A stretch of DNA of 64,000 bases from Saccharum officinarum (Eukaryota; Streptophyta; Magnoliopsida; Poales; Poaceae), in contig CM036201.1 in NCBI GenBank assembly GCA_020631735.1, positions 73,241,253-73,305,252 of the forward strand. The letters are read 5' to 3'. Under the pieces are notes generated by a model. It saw only the letters and a program-made list of their open reading frames with translations, did no database searches and was not told the origin of the DNA. Each line of letters opens with the position of its first letter. Position 1 is the first letter of the stretch. Both the position numbers and the translations under genes were made by a program. Of the stretch, positions 24,801 through 35,998 are shown piece by piece.

Positions 24801-25756
24801 GAGGAGCTCACCTAGAGCTCGGAAGACGGCGCAAACGCGAGCTTGAATCGGAGGAAGGCGAGGCGGAGCTGCGGGCGCGAGCAATTGAGAAATGGCGCGG
24901 CGGTGTGTGGGCGCCGGCTGCGCGGCGGAGCGGCGAGTCACGGCGAGAGGAGCGCGAGCTCTCGGCTCGGGAAGGGAGGAGGAGGGAGTGCGAGCGCGGG
25001 CGAGCTGGTGCGCGGGCCGCGGCAGGTGTAGGCGGGCGCGTGGGTGCGGTGGCAGGTCGCGGAGGACGCGCGGCAGGCGCTGCAGGCGCGGGGCGCCACG
25101 CGGCGGTGCGCCTCTGCCGCGGTCGCGGCGTGGCGCGGCGTCAGCGCGCGGACGCGGGCGAGGGGAGGGAGAAGGAGGCCGGCTGGGCCTGGGCCGAGGC
25201 GGGGTGACGCGGGCGCGCGCGCGCGGGTGGCGCGGGCCGCATGTGGCCGTGGGCCGAACCGGAGGCGGGGCCTGCGAGGGGAGAAATGAATTTTTGATTT
25301 TTGATTTTCAAATTTAAATGTATTTCAAACTTCAAACAAATTTTGAACAAGAAGAAAGCATTTTATGGATTTGGCCCAAAAATAAAAGTTGCTCAAAATT
25401 AAATTCTCTACAACTTTGATTAAGGGGCCATCTCAAAATTCTTGATAGATTTTGAATGACAAAATAAAAGCTAAAATAGGGAAAATTTTTGAATATTTTT
25501 CATAATTATTTTTTAAGCAAGTTTTGACAAATTTTTGAGCTCCAAAATTTGAACTAGGGTTCCAAGTGATCTAGAATTTATAGTTGCAAGGTTTTGGTGC
25601 AATGTGATTATCATGTTAATACAATTTATCACATACGTTAATTTCAAGCTTTTGTTTAAATCAAATTACGAATTGTCACACAAGATCATGATGTTATGAA
25701 TGCGATGCAATATGATTGCTATGCAAAAATGCATTTCGTAACACCGGAGTGTTACA
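21897..25756 (-). mobile_element. 5' LTR of the full element, 3860 bp
   Basis: Partner of 12719-16584, in the same orientation. Differences are dominated by short indels in homopolymers, for example near 21901, 22090, 22208 and 23450. GC-rich core at about 24460-25290. Confidence 0.92.
22254..23498 (-). pseudogene. LTR accessory ORF, 5' LTR copy with one-base deletion
   Basis: Exon A is 23498-23359 (140 nt) and exon B 22315-22254 (62 nt). It equals the 3' LTR copy, except that a G is missing from a GGG run near 23449, which shifts the frame in exon A. This may be an assembly error or a real mutation. Confidence 0.5.
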
Positions 25757-26600
25757 CCCTGCCGCTCGCTCGCGCCCCCATCCACACCTACGCACATGCG
25801 AGCGGGCCCAGCAGGTGTAGCATGTGCAACACAGATCTACTTTTTCAACATTTAGAGAAGATATTTGTAATATACGTCCAAAACAACTAAAACACTTACA
25901 ACATACGTCTCAACACGAGGGAAATACGTGCTGAAAACATATAACATCGGATGAAACACTTGCAACATAAGTGTGAAACATATGCAACACCCAAATAAAA
26001 CGCGTGCAACATCCATCTGAAATAGCTGAAACGTCTGAAACAGGCGCTTGCAACATAGTATATAGTCATTACAAACATATGCAACGTCCCGGTCTATTTT
26101 TACAATATCCACATTAACACTGGCAACGTGCATATGAAGCCCCTGAAACATACGCTTGCAACACGCGCTTGCAACGTCCAAGGAAGGAAGGGACCGCGAA
26201 GTGCAGCAGAGAAGCCCGCTCTAGGTCTGGCCACTCCGGATCTCGTGATGTCGCGAGCTGAGGTCGAGCGTTGCGGCGCGTCAGCGTCGACAGCGGCCAC
26301 GACGAAACAACGACGTCGATATCATCTAGATGCGGCGAGGGACGGGGCATGACGCGCAGGGCAGGGAGTGGGCGCGGCGGGGGGATGGAGCACGACGCGA
26401 CGACAGACGTGGCGCGGCTCGACACGGGATGGGAACGCCGTCACGAGGCGTCTTGGGCGGGTGGATGGTGTGATGAGCCGCGACGAGCGAAGCGAGGAGT
26501 TGGGGATTTTGGCTATTTGCAGTGTAGATGGAATCGATAGAGGAGAGTGTAGATGGGCCTGTTGGGCCGGTCGCTGAGCTGAACATCAATTTTTTTAAAA
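25757..26600 (-). repeat. TGTTGCAAGTGTTTCA-type degenerate repeat zone with GC-rich arm
   Basis: On the minus strand, 26170 to 25810 consists of imperfect, loosely periodic units such as TATGTTGCAAGTGTTTCAT. They are preceded by a GC-rich stretch (26570-26170). The same two-part structure, in + orientation, occurs at 43030-43790, so both are probably parts of one transposon family. No terminal repeats or coding domain are recognised. Confidence 0.6.
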
Positions 26601-26638
26601 TTGTGAACTTATGTTCTATAGCTCATTACCGTTATATA

Positions 26639-27302
26639 CTCCCTGCGTCCAGGAAAGAATGTAATTTTAGCACGGTGTCATGGTTTTGTATCTTAAGTTA
26701 AATCAATTATAGACAGTGGCGGAGCTCAACCGGAATTTTAGGTGGGGCAACAGCAACTAGCAGCTAGAGGCACTGGTGGACTGCAGCTAGGACGCGTCGG
26801 AGGACAGCGCCGCCCTCAGCCTCGATGCGGTGATGCGGGAGAGGGACCGAGATTGAGACCTGAGATGTATTGGCCAGCTAGGAGTGGGCCATCTGAAGGG
26901 CTCTTGGGCCTTTGCTCGGGCATCGTCAGCCATCTCATGCAACGCCGCCAACTCACAGAAAACACAGCCCAGCCACACTGCGACGTCCGCCGCCGCCCAT
27001 CGCCTACTCGAGAGATGCCAGGAGGAGGAAGAAGAAAGGGGTGAGGATCTTTGATGCCGCCGGTAGCTGGGGCAGCTCGCCCACCCTACCGTACGGGGAG
27101 CTCTGCCTATTATTATAGATAAAAAAGCATCAATATTTATGATATTAAATAAATATCATTAGATTAATTATGAAATGTATTTTTATAATAAATTATTTTA
27201 GAGCTATAAATGTAAATAATATTTACTAAAAATTTAGTTAAATGTGAACTACTTTTGCTCGCACGCAACATGTAGTGCATTATTTTCTGTGGACGGAGGG
27301 AC
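26639..27302. mobile_element. Stowaway-like MITE, interrupted by a hAT-like element
   Basis: Termini CTCCCTGCGTCC and GGACGGAGGGAC are inverted repeats flanked by TA (26637-26638, 27303-27304). The AT-rich core is split by the element at 26714-27111. Confidence 0.8.
26714..27111. mobile_element. hAT-like MITE, 398 bp, with 8-bp TSD
   Basis: A perfect 8-bp direct repeat ATTATAGA flanks it (26706-26713, 27112-27119). The ends CAGTGGCGGAGCTC and AATAGGCAGAGCTC are imperfect inverted repeats. An 8-bp TSD is diagnostic of hAT elements. No transposase is encoded. ORFs within it are compositional. Confidence 0.85.
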
Positions 27303-27329
27303 TATATTACTGCATCGAAGGGCTGGACC

Positions 27330-27591
27330 ATCGTCCTTCGCAGCAGCCAGTTGACAGTTGACACCACCCCTCTGACTCTGGTCTTCTGGACCATCGCTCT
27401 TCATTCATAAAAGTAAAGATCTTTTTTACTTGAGTTTTCAAAAAAAGATCTTTTTTACCTGACAAGATTGAGTTTTGCAATCGGATAGTAGAATTGTTAC
27501 CCTATCAAATATTGCAAAAATGTATGCTTTTCTTTATAGAATCTTAATGTGCTCCAAAAATACAAGGGTATACTATTGATTTTGAGAATTT
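27330..27591. repeat. 262-bp direct repeat, left copy
   Basis: Almost identical to 28239-28500, with only a few one-base differences. The two copies exactly bracket the LINE fragment 27592-28238. Confidence 0.95.
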
Positions 27592-28238
27592 TTTTTTTGA
27601 AACTGGGTAATTCTTCATTACTCGTTTGCTAACATATCGTTAGCAACAATCACAGATACATTTTTAGGTAGAGAGTTAGTGACTAACTCTTCACCCTCAT
27701 TACACAAATAACCCAGCGCAGCCAGCTCATGAGCGGCTCTATTACATTCTCTACCCACAAAGACGCACTCATAACTGAGAAAGTTGGACCCCACAAGGAT
27801 TTAACTTCAACAATTAGGTGACCAATGACTGAATCATCATACGAGTTGGAATTGATAGCTTTCACCACCTCTTGAGCATCCGTTTCAACAATGATGCGGC
27901 CAATTCCTAGATTCACCGCCAACTGTATCCCTTGGAGGCATGATATGAGCTCCGCATGGAAAGGGCTGAGCAGATGATCAACCTTCCCTCTTCCTGAGAT
28001 AACCACATCGCCATCAGCATCTCTGATCAAAACGCCCCAACTGCCACTATGCATTTCCGACAAAAACGAAGCGTCGCAATTCAACTTCAGTGTTTCCATC
28101 GGTGGTCTGGACCAATGGCTCTGTTGTCGGATTTGTTTCATAGATAAGGCAGTTGGGAAAGGCGCCTCATTCTCCTTGGCATACAGCTCCACGCTTCTGG
28201 CCAGTAGCTGAGGGCTTCTCCGCCTTCCCTCCTCCCTA
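27592..28238 (-). pseudogene. 5'-truncated LINE insertion carrying an RNase H domain
   Basis: On the minus strand the frame reads KLNCDASF, GSWGVLIRDADGD, FHAELISCLQGI and VETDAQEVVKAI, the pattern of the RNase H (RVT_3) domain of plant LINEs. Near 27780 the frame shifts by one base; in the adjacent frame the sequence continues as GRECNRAAHELAALG with the catalytic His region. A short poly(A) (poly-T on +, 27592-27598) marks the 3' end directly against the left direct repeat. The 5' end abuts the right repeat. This is a retroposed, 5'-truncated copy. Confidence 0.82.
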
Positions 28239-28500
28239 ATCGTCCTTCGCAGCAGCCAGTTGACAGTTGACACCACCCCTCTGACTCTGGTCTTCTGGAC
28301 CATCGCTCTTTATTCATAAAAGTAAAGATCTTTTTTTACTTGAGTTTCAAAAAAAGATCTTTTTTACCTGACAAGATTGAGTTTTGCAATCGGATAGTAG
28401 AATTGTTACCCTATCAAATATTGCAAAAATGTATGCTTTTCTTTATAGAATCTTAATGTGCTCCAAAAATACAAGGGTATACTATTGATTTTGAGAATTT
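28239..28500. repeat. 262-bp direct repeat, right copy
   Basis: Partner of 27330-27591. It begins ATCGTCCTTCGCAGCAGCC and ends GATTTTGAGAATTT. Confidence 0.95.
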
Positions 28501-29520
28501 AAATGACGCGAGTCAACCCGAGTGGACTTATTCACATTATTTACAATCTACCACCCGTTTAAATAACATTTTATAACTCGAGTAGTTTGAACTTCTCGTA
28601 TATCACAAATACTATATACTATATATTCTTTTCAAGCGAGGTAACACCCCATTTTTCATATATTTAAAATTTAAAATGGAAACACATAATTCAGCCCAGT
28701 TCACAAAAGACATGCCAGCCAACTACACTAAGCTAGCAAATAGTTCATACTAATATTAGCTACATAACTTCTGCTATTAATACTCGTTTGGCTCAACTAG
28801 CAAGGTATTGGTTAGTTGGGTATCCATCTACCAATTAGCTGGGCTCGTTTGGATCTGAATGGGCTAACTATTGGCAGCTAACTATTAGACATATGGACCC
28901 AACAAGATCTAAGAGCAGCTAACTTAAGTATTTGTTATTTGTTAGACTACATAGAAAATGAGAATTACGCTTAATATGTCTAGATATATAATAAAATGGA
29001 TGAACTAAACAAAGTTAGAATGACTTATAATTTGCAACGAATGGAATATAAGTTTACCAAGATCACATTTGCACTACCACAACGGCGGTTAGGCAGTAGG
29101 CACGCAACACCAGAACAAAAAGTGAAGTCGCACATCAGCACTTTACAACATGGATGAGTGCACCTTGCGCAAGACTGCGACTGTGATTCTACGAAGCTAA
29201 CGTATGCCCTTCTATTAGTGCAAACACAAGGTTGACAAGTACCCTTGTGTGTTCGTTTTATGATGAGTGATTGTCAATGTGATCCATAAAGTAGGTTGAG
29301 TGGTGACTAACCCTACCATGGCGAAAGCTATGTGTACATGTCTCTTGGCTTGTGTTGTGCATGTGTGGAGCTCGGAGGCGGTGGTCGACGGCGAGGTGAA
29401 GGTCAAGTAGAGACGTGCCGTGTCGACAGACTGGGAGTGGTGAAGGACGGACGTGAGGCTTAGACTGAGGGACCAGGAGGTCGGGTGACCAGCCGCGGTG
29501 GCTGACATCTAGGACATCGA
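28501..29520. other. intergenic, no gene recognised
   Basis: AT-rich spacer. The minus ORF at 29215-29508 has no recognisable domain. A CACTACC motif at 29071 was considered as a transposon end and rejected. Confidence 0.45.
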
Positions 29521-29674
29521 CAAGCGCAAGTGTACATGGGTGATGAAGATGGCGTCGATCAAGTCAAGATGGAGGACGATGGCATCGTGGCACTTGGCGG
29601 AGGCCGGTGGGTCACGTCAAGAAGGAAGGCGAATGTGTCAAGCTTGGCGGAGGTCAGACACGCGTCAACATCAG

Positions 29675-29775
29675 GGGTTTGGTGGTTTCGTCCTCAAAAC
29701 CATCGGCAGGGTTTGGTGGTTTCGTCCTCAAAACCATCGGTGGCGGGTTTACGGGTTTGAGCCTCAAAACCCGGA
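29675..29775 (+). repeat. 34-bp direct repeats
   Basis: GGTTTGGTGGTTTCGTCC followed by TCAAAACCATCGG occurs twice at a 34-bp offset. A third, diverged unit (GGTTTACGGGTTTGAGCC with TCAAAACCC) follows. Confidence 0.85.
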
Positions 29776-30542
29776 CGAAGATTCTGAGGAGGAACGGACG
29801 ACACATGGTGGCATCGGGGAGTTCGCGTCGAGGCGAAGCTACTGATGAGGAGGCGCGGTGGCCATTGGATAAAGATGACACCGGGTTGGACCATAACACC
29901 CTTGGGCTAAGTGGTTTGACTAAATTATATCCAGGGGCAAAACTGGAATTGTGTAATAGCTTTGTTAAATAGGATGTGGAAGCCCCTATCTCCCTCACCT
30001 CCTCCATTTTCCTTTCATCCTTAGGGTTTCCCCCTCCCCTTAGGTGCTTGTGAGAGAGAGGGCCACAAATCCTTGCATTTGTGTAAGAACCAAGATTTCA
30101 AGTGGGAAAGGAGGTCCGAATCCTTCTTGTGTCCTCCGGGTTTTGGCGAAAGAATCACTCTTTGTGTTTTTGATGTGTTCTTCACGTTTTTTTTGTTTCC
30201 CCTCTCGTTCTTGAGTTGATTTGTCGTTTCTAGACCATTTTGATCCGTTCTTTTTGCATTGGTTTGAGCTATGACGTGAGTTAAACCTTTCCACCGAAGG
30301 AAATCAACCAATTCCTCATGAGCTCACAGATTGAGTGATTTCTTGTATAGATCTCAAGAACTGGTGTTTTTCGTTCTCCTTCAATTTCCCATAGATTGGC
30401 TTCAAATTGGGCGATGACCTCTTAGAGGTAGCTCCCCTACTACCTTGTGATCATGCTCACCAAGTTGCGTGGCAGTTGGTGAAGATTTGATCACAAATCG
30501 GAAGATTGAAGTGAGAGGCGATTTTTCGGGGCTGCAGGAACA

Positions 30543-30975
30543 CGACTCGCGGACAGTCCGCGGTCCATTCTCGGACTATCCGGTAGTCGCGGTTGAGCAC
30601 AGAGGAGTTTCGACTCTGCTCACTGTCCATTCGCGGACAGTCCGCCAACAGCTAGCGAACAGTCCGTCGTTCGCTGTCTGGCCAGTCCAGATTGGTTTTC
30701 TCTCGGTGTGTTTTCTGGATTTTTGCCTGCGGACAGTCCGGGTCTAGACCGCGGATAGTTCACCAGTGTCCATCAAACTGTGTCCAGAACTAGTTCGATC
30801 CTGTTCGTTTTCTGAGACTTGAACTGCGGACAGTCCGCCCCCGTGAGCCGGACAGTCCACTGTTGTGTTATGTGACTTAGATAGTCACTGTTGCCCGTCA
30901 GGCGCGTGTCGCCGGACAGTCCGAGAGCTATCCTGCGGACAGTCTGCCACCAGAGTCCGGACAATCCGGCACTAC
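30543..30975. repeat. interspersed GCGGACAGTCCGC palindromic motif array
   Basis: Eleven exact or near copies of GCGGACAGTCCGC, a palindrome apart from its central base, lie at irregular spacing. The clearest start near 30549, 30634, 30729, 30827, 30850, 30914, 30935 and 30957. Confidence 0.85.
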
Positions 30976-31250
30976 ACAGAGAAAGCTTTTCTTGCTAGTC
31001 TCTTTGGAGTTTTGCCTCCTTTGCTTCCCGGGTGTTCTCAAGTGTGTTCAACACTTCTTGTGGGTATCTTACTACGTGTTAGCATGTGTATCTCACGGCT
31101 TTGGTGTAATTGCTTCTTGGGGTTGTGATTTGAGCCGAGGACCAAAGTTTCGAAATAAATTTGAGGCTCCCGCCCCCGTCACCTTTTCGGTCCTTCAATT
31201 AGCAGCCAGAAGTGTGGCATGGACATGTTTCTCGTTCTGAGAACGTATGT

Positions 31251-31992
31251 TCTAGGAACAATCATGTTCTTGTTCCGGGAACAAATGTATTTTCTCAAAA
31301 TGCATTGGGCACTAATGTTTGCTAGTTCAAGCAGGCACTTTTATCTAGAAAAATATAGTTTAGCGGGTCCCAAAAAAATCATATCATGGCAATCATGGAC
31401 GAAGTTTGTTTTACACTAGACGAGTTATACTCATTCCTTCCCAAACAATGAAGTTCTAAGTTTATCCTAAGTCTAATATTTTTAAGTTTAACTAAATTTA
31501 TATAAAAAAGAAGTATTAATATTTATGGTACCAAAAATAAATGTTATTATATTTATTTACCACGAAGCATATTTTTATATTATATCTATTTGGCACCATA
31601 AATGTTAAATTTTTACCTATAAAGATTATAAAAATAAATTGGTTTAACAACAAACCTAGAATTATTTTGGGAGAGACGGCTACAAGCGAAAAAAAACTTA
31701 CTAGCACGTGTCCATTATTCCTTTTTATTATGTTGTGACGTAATAAAATCCGCTATTTGGATTTTGAATTGGTAGACTGGTGACTCGCTATGGGTCTCGA
31801 CCCATCCCAGAAGGAACAGGAAGGTGTGGACACTGCCAACTGGTGACTCGCTATCGGTGCCGCCACCAAGCACAAGCGTTGCCAAATTTGAATGCCCACC
31901 AAGACCACAATGCAATGCACTGGATGTGTACTATCTGGTCGAATGCAACTCATGGTGATCAGCACAGGATTTTTCCAGAGATTCAGTTTTCA
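31251..31992. other. AT-rich spacer with a decayed Stowaway-like element
   Basis: About 31430-31675 resembles a worn Stowaway-type MITE: CTCATTCCTTCCCAAACAATG at one end and TTTTGGGAGAGACGG at the other. From 31765, the 16-base ACTGGTGACTCGCTAT occurs twice. No gene is seen. Confidence 0.35.
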
Positions 31993-32081
31993 GGGTGTGT
32001 TCAGTCGGTGAAAAGTGGGTGAAAAGTTATTGTAGCATATTTCGTTGTTATTTGACAAAATTTGTTCAACCATGGACTAAC
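31993..32081. mobile_element. half MITE truncated by LTR copy C
   Basis: GGTGTGTTCAGTCGGTGAAA onward matches one end of the MITE at 51690-51932. The match stops exactly where TGTAACACC of the LTR begins (32082), so the LTR element inserted into or recombined at this MITE. The other half is not visible downstream. Confidence 0.7.
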
Positions 32082-34758
32082 TGTAACACCTCAGGTGTTT
32101 AGCTCCATAATTGCATTGCATTTGCATAAGCATAAGCATGCATCATTCATGTATTTTATGTGGTTGCAACAAATGTGATTGTTTTTAGAATTTTGTTTGG
32201 CTCACATCATGTGACACTAGGTAGTTGGTGTAACAAAAGGGGAGAGTAGCTAATTATGTCTCACAACACCTTAGTTATACTTAGGGTCACTAATGGAGCA
32301 AGGTTCATGTTGACCAAAATCACCAAAAATGCCCTCCAAGGTGTAGTTGACCACCATTTAGCCCTATGATGCTCTAGTTTGACCAATTAAAAAGTCTAGC
32401 TTAAAGACCTTGCATGGAGGAGCACCCTTAAGCAAAGTTGTAGGGAATTTTATGGGGAACAAAAGTCTCAATATGGCCATCTCATGAAATTGGCCAGAAC
32501 ATGCTCAAAAATGGCCCACAAGTCAGCTAGAGGGGCTGTCTCAACACTTAGAATTTTTCTAAGTCTCAAAAGTGTCCCTCCAGTTTTACTGTGGCCTACT
32601 TTAGGCTTGTAGTTTGCGAACTAGGCCAAACCAGCTTCCACTCATATTGACAAACTTGTAGTCCTTATGTAGCTCTACAACATTGCCAACATCACCCATG
32701 CCTGGTTCTCAATAGTTTAGGAGATATAGTGTCAAGAAGTTAGTGTTTCAGTCGACGTTTATCTCTGAAACTGCATTTCAGTTTCAAGGGGCACCACTTT
32801 GGAGTTTTATAGTTTCAAATCTGAGCCGAATTGGTTCTGGAGCCAATTAGCAAAGTTGTTGACCTCACAAAGCACTACAATTTTTGTATTATCACCTGCT
32901 CCTAACTCGAACCGATTTGAGAGAAAATTAGCGCCAAAACTGCCCTGTCAGTCGGTCTTCGGAGGCTCGGTTTCAGTCAATGAGTTCGAACGCCGGCATG
33001 TCGTGGCGCGCGGGCAGAAGAACGGCGACGTGTGGCGACCGAGCGCTGCCGTTCCCTCCACGTCGCGAGCCTGGGCGTGAGTTGAACACCGAGAGGCCAC
33101 CTCCACCCCCTCGCGCGCGCTCATTCTCTTCTCCCTTCCTCTCGCTCTGGCCGGGCTCACCGAGGCAGAAACCAGGACGCCAGTGCCGCCGTAGCCATCT
33201 CCGAGCTCGCGCACTCACCACCGCTCGCTGAACCACGTCCATGTCCCTCCGCCTCCCGTCCTACACCTCCTCGACCCGTCGGTAGGTTGGTTTGAGCCCA
33301 AGGTGAGCCGCATTGCCGTTTCCGCGCTCACCGAAGCTCACCGGAGCTCCGCCATGTGCGGGTCACCGTGGCTAGCACCACACCGTAGTTCTCCGTCTGC
33401 CTTCACCCACGTTCCCCCTCCCTATCACGTGTAGATGCTAGGATGAAGATGTTACCCGCCAGTATCGGATAGCCTTGACGGAACGAGACCGTGCACGACC
33501 GCGCCATGGCCGCCGGCCAGGTGCTCACGCGGTCAAGCGGTTCCGCTCCACCCCCGTCTGTGGGAGTGATCTCGTTAGGTCCGCTAGGAGTCCAGGAAGG
33601 TGATGCGCCTTCGGTAGGTCGTGCGACGGCGGGGACTCGCCGGCGTACCGCCAGGCACCGCGCCGTCCGCCATTGCCGTCGGTCTGGGTGCGGTGGTGCA
33701 TCAACTTTGGGGAAAAGTGGTAGCCTCGGTGCGGTTGGGTTTGGGCAAGACGCCGGTGCACTTGGATCGGTCGGAGCAGCCACGGCGGCGAGGAATTGCT
33801 CGTCGGAGCTCACTGCCGCGGCGCGTCCCTGTTCCCTTTCACCGACACGCGGGGGCCACCTGTTGTGCCACGCGTGGGCGGGAGCCCGAGCGGGGCCGCG
33901 CGCACGCGTTTTGGGCCGCGTCGGCTTTGCAGGCCGGCCCTTTAGTGGGGTTTTGATTTTAGTTTTTGTTTTCCTTTTTTTCTTTGTCACAGTTTAAGAT
34001 AAGATTTGGAAAATGTATATCTAGGGTTTTACTTGCTCAAAAATTATGAGATAAATTTTGTTAGGATCTACATGGTGTGTAGTATTTTAGAAAAATATGA
34101 ATTGGTTATGTGATGTTTAGTTTCTGGGAGATTTAAATAGGTTTTTGAAATGTGTTTTAGATTGTATGCAAACTTGTTTAAATCATATCTTGAGTTTCAG
34201 TGTTCCAAAAATTATGAAATTTTGGGTGGGTAGGCTAATTTATACTTGCTCTAGCTCTGGTAAAAATTTGGGCAGTAGTGCTTAAGCACTTTTCAGGTTA
34301 ATAATGCTATCTTGTCATTTTAGGGAATACTTGAATGAATTTTAGTAATTTTTCTACATGTGCAATGTTCTTATAAATTTTGGGAGAATGTCTTGTACCA
34401 TAAAAGTGTCTAAGAAAAATATGAAATCTGTTGTTTGATACTTTTCAATATGATTTGTTAATTATACAAAAATCAGCCTTTGGGCTTGTGAATTTGTTTA
34501 GGGAGTTTCTTTTAAATAATTTTAGTTCAAATTTTTACAGTGGTCTCTTTTTGGTTTCTAGAGTCTCCTGTAATTTTTGTAGAATTTTAGGAGCAGTTTA
34601 CATATATGTTTAAAATTTCAGTTATTAACTTAAGTAAATTAAGAAATGGGTATAAATAAATATTTTAGGTGGGCCAACCTTATTTTCTGGTGTTTTTTGT
34701 GACCTATGTGAACTTTTGGTAATATTAGTTTGGTCTTATGGGATGTTTGCCACATAAA

Positions 34759-34858
34759 NNNNNNNNNNNNNNNNNNNNNNNNNNNNNNNNNNNNNNNNNN
34801 NNNNNNNNNNNNNNNNNNNNNNNNNNNNNNNNNNNNNNNNNNNNNNNNNNNNNNNNNN
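34759..34858. other. assembly gap (100 N)
   Basis: One hundred Ns. The sequence to its right (34860-35998) repeats the sequence to its left (33613-34758), so the gap appears to be a false join of two overlapping contig ends. ORFs crossing it are meaningless. Confidence 0.97.
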
Positions 34859-34859
34859 C

Positions 34860-35998
34860 GTAGGTCGTGCGACGGCCGGGACTCGCCGGCGTACCGCCAG
34901 GCACCGCGGCCGTCCGCCATTGCCGTCGGTTGGGTGCGGTGGTTGCATCAACTTTGGGGAAAAGTGGTAGCCTCGGTGCGGTTGGGTTTGGGCAAGACGC
35001 CGGTGCACTTGGATCGGTCGGGGAGCAGCCACCGGCGGCGAGGAATTGCTCGTCGGAGCTCACTGCCGCCGCGTCCCTGTTCCCTTTCACCGACACGCGG
35101 GGCCACCTGTTGTGCCACGCGTGGGCGGGAGCCCGAGCGGGCCGCGCGCACGCGTTTGGGCCGCGTCGGCTTTGCAGGCCGGCCCTTTAGTGGGGTTTTG
35201 ATTTTAGTTTTTGTTTTCCTTTTTTTCTGTCACAGTTTAAGATAAGATTTGGAAAATGTATATCTAGGGTTTTACTTGCTCAAAAATTATGAGATAAATT
35301 TTGTTAGGATCTACATGGTGTGTAGTATTTTAGAAAAATATGAATTGGTTATGTGATGTTTAGTTTCTGGGAGATTTAAATAGGTTTTTGAAATGTGTTT
35401 TAGATTGTATGCAAACTTGTTTAAATCATATCTTGAGTTTCAGTGTTCCAAAAATTATGAAATTTGGTGGGTAGGCTAATTTATACTTGCTCTAGCTCTG
35501 GTAAAAATTTGGGCAGTAGTGCTTAAGCACTTTTCAGGTTATAATGCTATCTTGTCATTTTAGGGAATACTTGAATGAATTTTAGTAATTTTTCTACATG
35601 TGCAATGTTCTTATAAATTTTGGGAGAATGTCTTGGTACCATAAAGTGTCTAAGAAAAATATGAAATCTGTTGTTTGATACTTTTCAATATGATTTGTTA
35701 ATTATACAAAAATCAGCCTTTTGGGCTTGTGAATTTTGTTTAGGGAGTTTCTTTAAATAATTTTAGTTCAAATTTTTACAGTGGTCTCTTTTTGGTTTCT
35801 AGAGTCTCCTGTAATTTTTGTAGAATTTTAGGAGCAGTTTACATATATGTTTAAAATTTCAGTTAATTACTTAAGTAAATTAAGAAATGGGTATAAATAA
35901 ATATTTTAGGTGGGCCAACCTTACTTTTCTGGTGTTTTTGTGACCTATGTGAACTTTTGGTAATATTAGTTTGGTCTTATGGGATGTTTGCCACATAA
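34860..35998 (+). repeat. duplicate of 33613-34758, probable contig overlap
   Basis: Collinear with 33613-34758 from GTAGGTCGTGCGACGG to GTTTGCCACATAAA. Differences are scattered one-base indels, as expected for two draft reads of one locus or two haplotypes. Confidence 0.92.

Larger units (their letters stand above)
10614..25758 (-). mobile_element. tandem Ty3/Gypsy chromovirus array (copy B)
   Basis: Read on the minus strand the order is: 5' LTR (25756-21897), internal region (21896-16585), middle LTR (16584-12719), a second primer site and gag start (12718-11502), then a partial LTR (11500-10614). The second internal region is therefore deleted from gag into the LTR. CCTGC precedes the left end (10609-10613) and recurs one base beyond the right end (25758-25762). 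The whole array thus seems to occupy one target site, with the second unit arising later by unequal or template-switch recombination. The chromodomain and very long LTRs point to a Tekay/Del-like lineage, an inference from family knowledge. Confidence 0.88.
29521..31250 (+). mobile_element. retroelement-like leader/LTR sequence, unclassified
   Basis: No coding capacity is recognised. The stretch has an AGGGTTTCCCCCTCC leader-like motif at about 30020, then a GC-rich palindromic repeat array (30543-30975), then CCGAGGACC-type sequence near 31135. This organisation resembles non-coding regions of large plant LTR elements, but I could not define boundaries or family. Confidence 0.35.

Noticed and set aside
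25757..26600. CRISPR-like or satellite array
   Set aside because: Units are degenerate and of uneven length with no constant repeat or spacer structure. A eukaryotic dispersed repeat fits better.
29071..29219. CACTACC...TAGTG as a CACTA transposon
   Set aside because: Ends match over only five bases, the flanks TTG and CAA are not a duplication, and no subterminal repeats are present.
34639..35245. ORFs running through the N gap
   Set aside because: They are translations through unknown bases joining a duplicated contig end.
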